Below are positions 8,992 to 12,292 of a DNA stretch of 12,292 bases, in pieces (the stretch's first letter is position 1; each line of letters opens with the position of its first letter). Source of the DNA: Rhodospirillaceae bacterium (GTDB taxonomy: Bacteria > Pseudomonadota > Alphaproteobacteria > JABSOH01). The position numbers were made by a program, and so were the translations under genes. The notes under the pieces were generated by a model that had not been told where the DNA came from, did no database searches, and worked only from the letters and a program-made list of their open reading frames with translations. The DNA lies in NCBI GenBank assembly GCA_020629355.1, contig JAHDDM010000015.1:1-12292 (forward strand), given 5' to 3'.

Positions 8992-10320
8992 CTAACCACC
9001 AACCATCAACGTACCAAGATACAGGCTTGGGACTTCCATAGTGCCAATCGTGCGTTGATCATTTGCAGGACATAACTGTTTGAGTATTTCCAGACCGTCT
9101 CCGGCAATGGTCACATTACGGAATGGCGTAGTACGACAACCGTTCTGAATCCGAAAACCCGCCACACCACAACTGAACTGTCCAGTAACAATATTCAAGC
9201 CACTACCAATCATTTTCGTGACCCAAAGACCCTCGTCAATATCCGCGATCATTTCTGTGACACTTCTTGAACCATTATCGACAACCGCATGGGCAATACC
9301 TGGTGCAGGTGGGGTATCCAAGCCTGAGCGCACTGCTTGACCTTGCGCGACAAGACCCAAACCACGGCTTGAGGCCAGGTCCAAAACAAATTTCTGCAAT
9401 TTACCGAATTTGAAATGATCGTGTACCTGCTTCGGCAGACCCTCAGCATCAAAGGGTGCAGCAGAAAAACAGCGATACCGAAACGGATCATCCCTTAAAG
9501 AAAATGCTTTATGAACAATATCTTCACCAATTTTATCCGCCAGAAAACTTGCACCACGCAAGACCTGCGCACCGTTAATCGCTGCGATAAATTGCCGCAC
9601 AAGGCGCGCTGCAATACGCGGTTCAAAAATCACCTCAGCCTGCCCTGAAGGTACAGGTTGCGGCTGCATTGCCGTCATTGCACGCTCTGCTGCCTCTGTC
9701 GCCATAGCAGGGACACTTGCAACATCTTCAGCATAAAGCCTACTTTCACCCGCATAATCTTCTTCCATATCTGGTGCAGTGCCCGCTATCGCCGAAACAT
9801 AACGCTGAAAACGGCTTTCCTGATAATCCGCTAAAAAACCATTGCTGCTCAAAGAAACCGTTCGGCTCAGAATCTGATCCGCCGAAGCACCCGATGAATG
9901 ACCCGCAATAGCCTTGACCTGATGCCAAAGCTCTGCTGCCATTTCCGTCATTTCTGCTCGCGTCCAACGCGCTGTATCACGCATATCACAAAACGTTCCA
10001 CCGCCATAAAGCTGTGCTGGCTTTGCCAGTCCACACGTTTTATCCTCTGGTAAAACCGCCAGTCTGGCAAAAATCTCATCAACCCAATATTCTGCCGGAC
10101 GATCATTCGGCAAAACAAAACTTGCAAAGCCTTGTCGTTGATCTTTAATCAAACGAAGACCCAAACGGGATGTTTGCGCAAGTGTCGCGTTTTCAATCGC
10201 ACCATCTGTATAATCAATGCCGCTATGATCACTCTGGTGCAACACCGCCTCGGCAGCAGAAGCACCTAGCCCTTTTGCGCGCGCTAAAACAAGCTCAAGA
10301 AGGGGAGTAATATCTTTCAC
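8992..10320 (-). CDS. pmbA: PmbA/TldE, TldD-TldE metalloprotease partner subunit
   Basis: The 442-residue product matches the PmbA (TldE) family, about 450 residues in E. coli. It pairs with TldD in a cytosolic heterodimeric peptidase that matures microcin-type peptides and degrades the CcdA antitoxin. Recognisable features are the N-terminal segment IDYTDGAIENATLAQTSRLG (35-54), a central PSGQAEVIFEPRIAARLV stretch, and the C-terminal half with APGIAHAVVDNGSRSV, SCGVAGFRIQNG and a final EVPSLYLGTLMVGG. The HExxH zinc motif of TldD is absent, as expected for TldE. The start is GTG (10318-10320), 2 nt after the rho stop. No strong Shine-Dalgarno precedes it, suggesting translational coupling to rho. 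No tldD is in the window. The substrate in this organism is unknown. Confidence 0.92.
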   Translation of the reverse strand: MKDITPLLELVLARAKGLGASAAEAVLHQSDHSGIDYTDGAIENATLAQTSRLGLRLIKDQRQGFASFVLPNDRPAEYWVDEIFARLAVLPEDKTCGLAKPAQLYGGGTFCDMRDTARWTRAEMTEMAAELWHQVKAIAGHSSGASADQILSRTVSLSSNGFLADYQESRFQRYVSAIAGTAPDMEEDYAGESRLYAEDVASVPAMATEAAERAMTAMQPQPVPSGQAEVIFEPRIAARLVRQFIAAINGAQVLRGASFLADKIGEDIVHKAFSLRDDPFRYRCFSAAPFDAEGLPKQVHDHFKFGKLQKFVLDLASSRGLGLVAQGQAVRSGLDTPPAPGIAHAVVDNGSRSVTEMIADIDEGLWVTKMIGSGLNIVTGQFSCGVAGFRIQNGCRTTPFRNVTIAGDGLEILKQLCPANDQRTIGTMEVPSLYLGTLMVGG

Positions 10321-10322
10321 TT

Positions 10323-11591
10323 TTACTGATTCATCGAATCAAAGAAATCCTGATTATTGCGCGAATGCCGCAACTTATCCTGAAGGAATTCCAGAGCCTC
10401 AACCGTACCCATGGGCATCAGAACACGGCGTAGAACCCACATCTTCGATAGGGTCTCCTTATCCACCAGAAGCTCTTCACGCCGCGTACCCGATTTTGTC
10501 ACATCAATCGCAGGGAACACGCGACGGTCAGCAGGCTTGCGATCCAGAATAATCTCTGCATTGCCCGTGCCTTTGAACTCTTCAAAGATAACCTCATCCA
10601 TACGGCTACCTGTCTCTATCAAGGCTGTGGAAATAATCGTCAAAGAACCGCCTTCCTCAACATTACGCGCTGCACCAAAAAACCGCTTCGGACGTTGCAA
10701 GGCATTCGCATCCACACCACCCGTTAAAACCTTGCCAGAACTGGGAACAACCGTATTATAGGCTCGCGCCAACCGCGTGATGGAATCCAGCAAAATCACC
10801 ACATCCCGCTTGCTCTCTACCAGGCGTTTTGCTTTCTCAATCACCATCTCGGCGACCTGAACGTGCCGCGTTGCTGGCTCGTCAAAAGTCGAAGAAATAA
10901 CCTCACCCTTGACCGAACGCGACATATCCGTGACTTCCTCTGGGCGCTCGTCAATCAGCAATACAATCAAATATACTTCCGGATGATTCGCTGCTATCGC
11001 ATGGGCGACATTCTGCATAATCACCGTTTTACCCGTACGCGGCGGCGCAACAATCAAAGCACGCTGACCCTTACCCAACGGCGTAATGACATCTATCACT
11101 CGGGTTGCAATATTGCGCTTTTTGTCTTTGCCGTCACCATGATCATTCTCAAGATTCAGCTTATCTTCTGGAAATAACGGCGTTAAATTGTCAAAATGCA
11201 CCCTTTGACGTAAAGCCTGAACATCAGCAAAGTTCACTTGGACAATACGCTGCACCGAAAAATAGTTCTCGCCCTTTGCTGGTGCGCTAATCTCGACACT
11301 CAGAGTATCACCATTGCGCAAATTGAACGAAGTAATCTGTTGCGGACTGACGTAAATATCATCCGCACCAGGCAAATAGTTGTCCTCTGGTGAACGGATA
11401 AAGCCAAAACCATCCTTAAGAACCTCAAGAACACCAAGACCATACACCGTTTGGCCTTCATTCGCAGCATGAGTGAGACACGCCATGACCAATTCTTGCT
11501 TTGTTAAATTTCCAATCCCCTCAAGGCCAAGTTCATTGGCCATTTTCAAAAGATCAGGTGCAGACTTTTTTTTCAATTCATGCAATTTCAT
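10323..11591 (-). CDS. rho: Transcription termination factor Rho
   Basis: The 422-residue length is normal (E. coli 419). Rho is the hexameric RNA-dependent ATPase/translocase that ends transcription at untranslated C-rich transcripts. Domain order is complete. The N-terminal helical Rho_N domain (1-45) includes [20 protein letters not shown]. The cold-shock-like RNA-binding domain (about 50-120) contains GFGFIRS (61-67) and [10 protein letters not shown] (77-86). The RecA-like ATPase core follows, with P-loop APPRTGKT (182-189), catalytic LIDERPEEV (212-220), the Q-loop around [14 protein letters not shown] (226-239), Walker B VVILLDS (264-270), the R-loop [11 protein letters not shown] (284-294), and [11 protein letters not shown] (341-351), which supplies the arginine finger. 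No long N-terminal insertion is present. The ATG has an AAGG about 10 nt upstream. The 130-nt leader after hemJ (11592-11721) is AT-rich, with a T-rich tract (TTTTGGTTTTTTT on the minus strand). I find no confident promoter or terminator there, so readthrough from hemJ is possible. Confidence 0.97.
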   Translation of the reverse strand: MKLHELKKKSAPDLLKMANELGLEGIGNLTKQELVMACLTHAANEGQTVYGLGVLEVLKDGFGFIRSPEDNYLPGADDIYVSPQQITSFNLRNGDTLSVEISAPAKGENYFSVQRIVQVNFADVQALRQRVHFDNLTPLFPEDKLNLENDHGDGKDKKRNIATRVIDVITPLGKGQRALIVAPPRTGKTVIMQNVAHAIAANHPEVYLIVLLIDERPEEVTDMSRSVKGEVISSTFDEPATRHVQVAEMVIEKAKRLVESKRDVVILLDSITRLARAYNTVVPSSGKVLTGGVDANALQRPKRFFGAARNVEEGGSLTIISTALIETGSRMDEVIFEEFKGTGNAEIILDRKPADRRVFPAIDVTKSGTRREELLVDKETLSKMWVLRRVLMPMGTVEALEFLQDKLRHSRNNQDFFDSMNQ

Positions 11592-11721
11592 CGGGGAAAC
11601 CTTAATAAAAAAACCAAAATCAGACGCAGGATACGCCCGTTTTGAAGAATAAAATATTTTTTCGAGATCATCGACAATCAGAACAACTGCCGGATTTAGT
11701 GTATTCCTGCTCTAGCAAGAA

Positions 11722-12150
11722 CTACAGCATCGGATATACTACAACAAAGAACAGAATGGCAAACAAAATAACCGTGGGTATCTCATTCAGATAACGCAAC
11801 TGCTTCGAGGACAATGGAAAGACCCCATTACGCATTTTCCGTCCCAAAACCGCAAAATAGATGCTCAAAGCAACCAATATCGCAATACAGAGCAATTTGG
11901 CATGAAACCAGCCTTCGCTAAAATAGCCGCCCATTATTGCAAGCCAAAATCCAAAAACAAGGCTAAACATCATTGCTGGCATCAAAATAGCCGACATCAA
12001 CCGCCGTGCCATTATCTGTAATAAAACTATTTTTTGCCCTTGATCATATTGTTCACGCTGATAAATCAACAGGCGTGGGTAATACCAAAGCCCTGCCATC
12101 CAAGCAAAGGCTGCAAATAAATGCAGTGCCTTGATAATGACTAAGGTCAT
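11722..12150 (-). CDS. hemJ: HemJ, protoporphyrinogen IX oxidase (membrane)
   Basis: The 142-residue integral membrane protein has four hydrophobic segments (about 3-22, 52-74, 83-102, 126-141). It matches HemJ, the oxygen-independent haem b-binding enzyme that oxidises protoporphyrinogen IX to protoporphyrin IX in many alphaproteobacteria and cyanobacteria. Diagnostic stretches are KALHLFAAFAWMAGLWYYPR with His10, GWFHAKLLC with Lys85, and the C-terminal LRYLNEIPT. A His and a Lys at such positions are reported as essential in the family (from memory). I chose the ATG at 12148-12150. It overlaps the stop of the upstream hemH frame as ATGA and has an AGGG about 9 nt upstream. An in-frame TTG at 12168 would add six residues but has no ribosome-binding site. 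HemJ supplies the substrate of ferrochelatase, encoded immediately upstream. It is followed by rho 130 nt later. Confidence 0.9.
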   Translation of the reverse strand: MTLVIIKALHLFAAFAWMAGLWYYPRLLIYQREQYDQGQKIVLLQIMARRLMSAILMPAMMFSLVFGFWLAIMGGYFSEGWFHAKLLCIAILVALSIYFAVLGRKMRNGVFPLSSKQLRYLNEIPTVILFAILFFVVVYPML

Positions 12151-12292
12151 TGCAACGAACCCTGCCAATCAGGATTGTTCACACAGACACAACGCTTGAA
12201 CTGACGTGGACAAAAAGCAGCATCACAACCATTATACGCCGCATTTAGCCCTAATGTCGGTTCTTTTATAGCTTTGGAAATCATATCTGCAA
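12147..12292 (-). CDS. hemH: C-terminus of ferrochelatase HemH with probable [2Fe-2S] cysteine cluster (partial)
   Basis: A minus-strand frame open to the right edge encodes the last 47 residues of a protein whose start lies outside the window. It ends in TGA (12147-12149), which overlaps the hemJ start codon. The tail has four cysteines. Three of them, in CPRQFKRCVC, have the spacing C-X6-C-X-C. That is the spacing I recall for three cluster ligands in the [2Fe-2S] ferrochelatases of Mycobacterium and Caulobacter. Ferrochelatase inserts Fe2+ into protoporphyrin IX, the product of HemJ, so the neighbour supports the call. The rest of the visible sequence is too short to show the catalytic domain. 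An unrelated Cys-rich protein is possible but less likely. Confidence 0.65.
   Translation of the reverse strand, partial: ADMISKAIKEPTLGLNAAYNGCDAAFCPRQFKRCVCVNNPDWQGSLQ

Noticed and set aside
12151..12168. TTG start for hemJ at 12168
   Set aside because: It has no ribosome-binding site. The ATG at 12150 has an AGGG upstream, overlaps the previous stop as ATGA and gives a typical HemJ N-terminus.

Overview
The window looks like chromosomal DNA of a free-living alphaproteobacterium. GC content is moderate (mid-to-high 40s per cent by eye, not computed). The reasons are a hisZ-purA pair, a hemH-hemJ-rho block whose HemH tail carries a cysteine pattern like that of [2Fe-2S] ferrochelatases, and a FliK-like protein with a long Ala/Gln/Thr/Pro/Ser-rich linker. 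A Rhodospirillales- or Micavibrio-like lineage would fit, but the sequence alone does not settle this. There are no tRNA or rRNA genes, CRISPR arrays, insertion sequences or phage genes, and no stretch over 300 bases lacks a gene.

Left half, plus strand (1-4570): the 3' part of hisZ (histidine biosynthesis regulatory subunit), purA (adenylosuccinate synthetase), then two genes of unknown function. The first of these encodes a 688-residue protein with a degenerate protein-kinase fold and a C-terminal hydrophobic segment. The second encodes a 209-residue membrane protein and starts inside the stop of the first (ATGA overlap). This pair is the least explained and most interesting part of the window: a probable membrane-tethered pseudokinase translationally coupled to a small membrane partner.

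Right half, minus strand (read from 12292 down to 4567): the C-terminus of ferrochelatase hemH, hemJ (protoporphyrinogen IX oxidase, ATGA overlap with hemH), rho (transcription terminator), pmbA/tldE (TldD/E protease subunit, GTG start 2 nt after rho), a FliK-like 854-residue protein, a 120-residue conserved-looking unknown, and a flavoprotein disulfide reductase of the Lpd/MerA superfamily. From rho to the reductase, gaps are 2, 54, 10 and 2 nt, so long cotranscription is plausible. The 54-nt gap before the FliK-like gene holds a possible internal promoter and a small inverted repeat.

The two halves converge at 4567-4570, where the two stop codons overlap by two bases and leave no room for an intergenic terminator. 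HemH and HemJ act at adjacent steps of haem synthesis. HisZ and PurA both sit on ATP/purine-linked biosynthesis. The other groupings look like genomic neighbourhood rather than one pathway.
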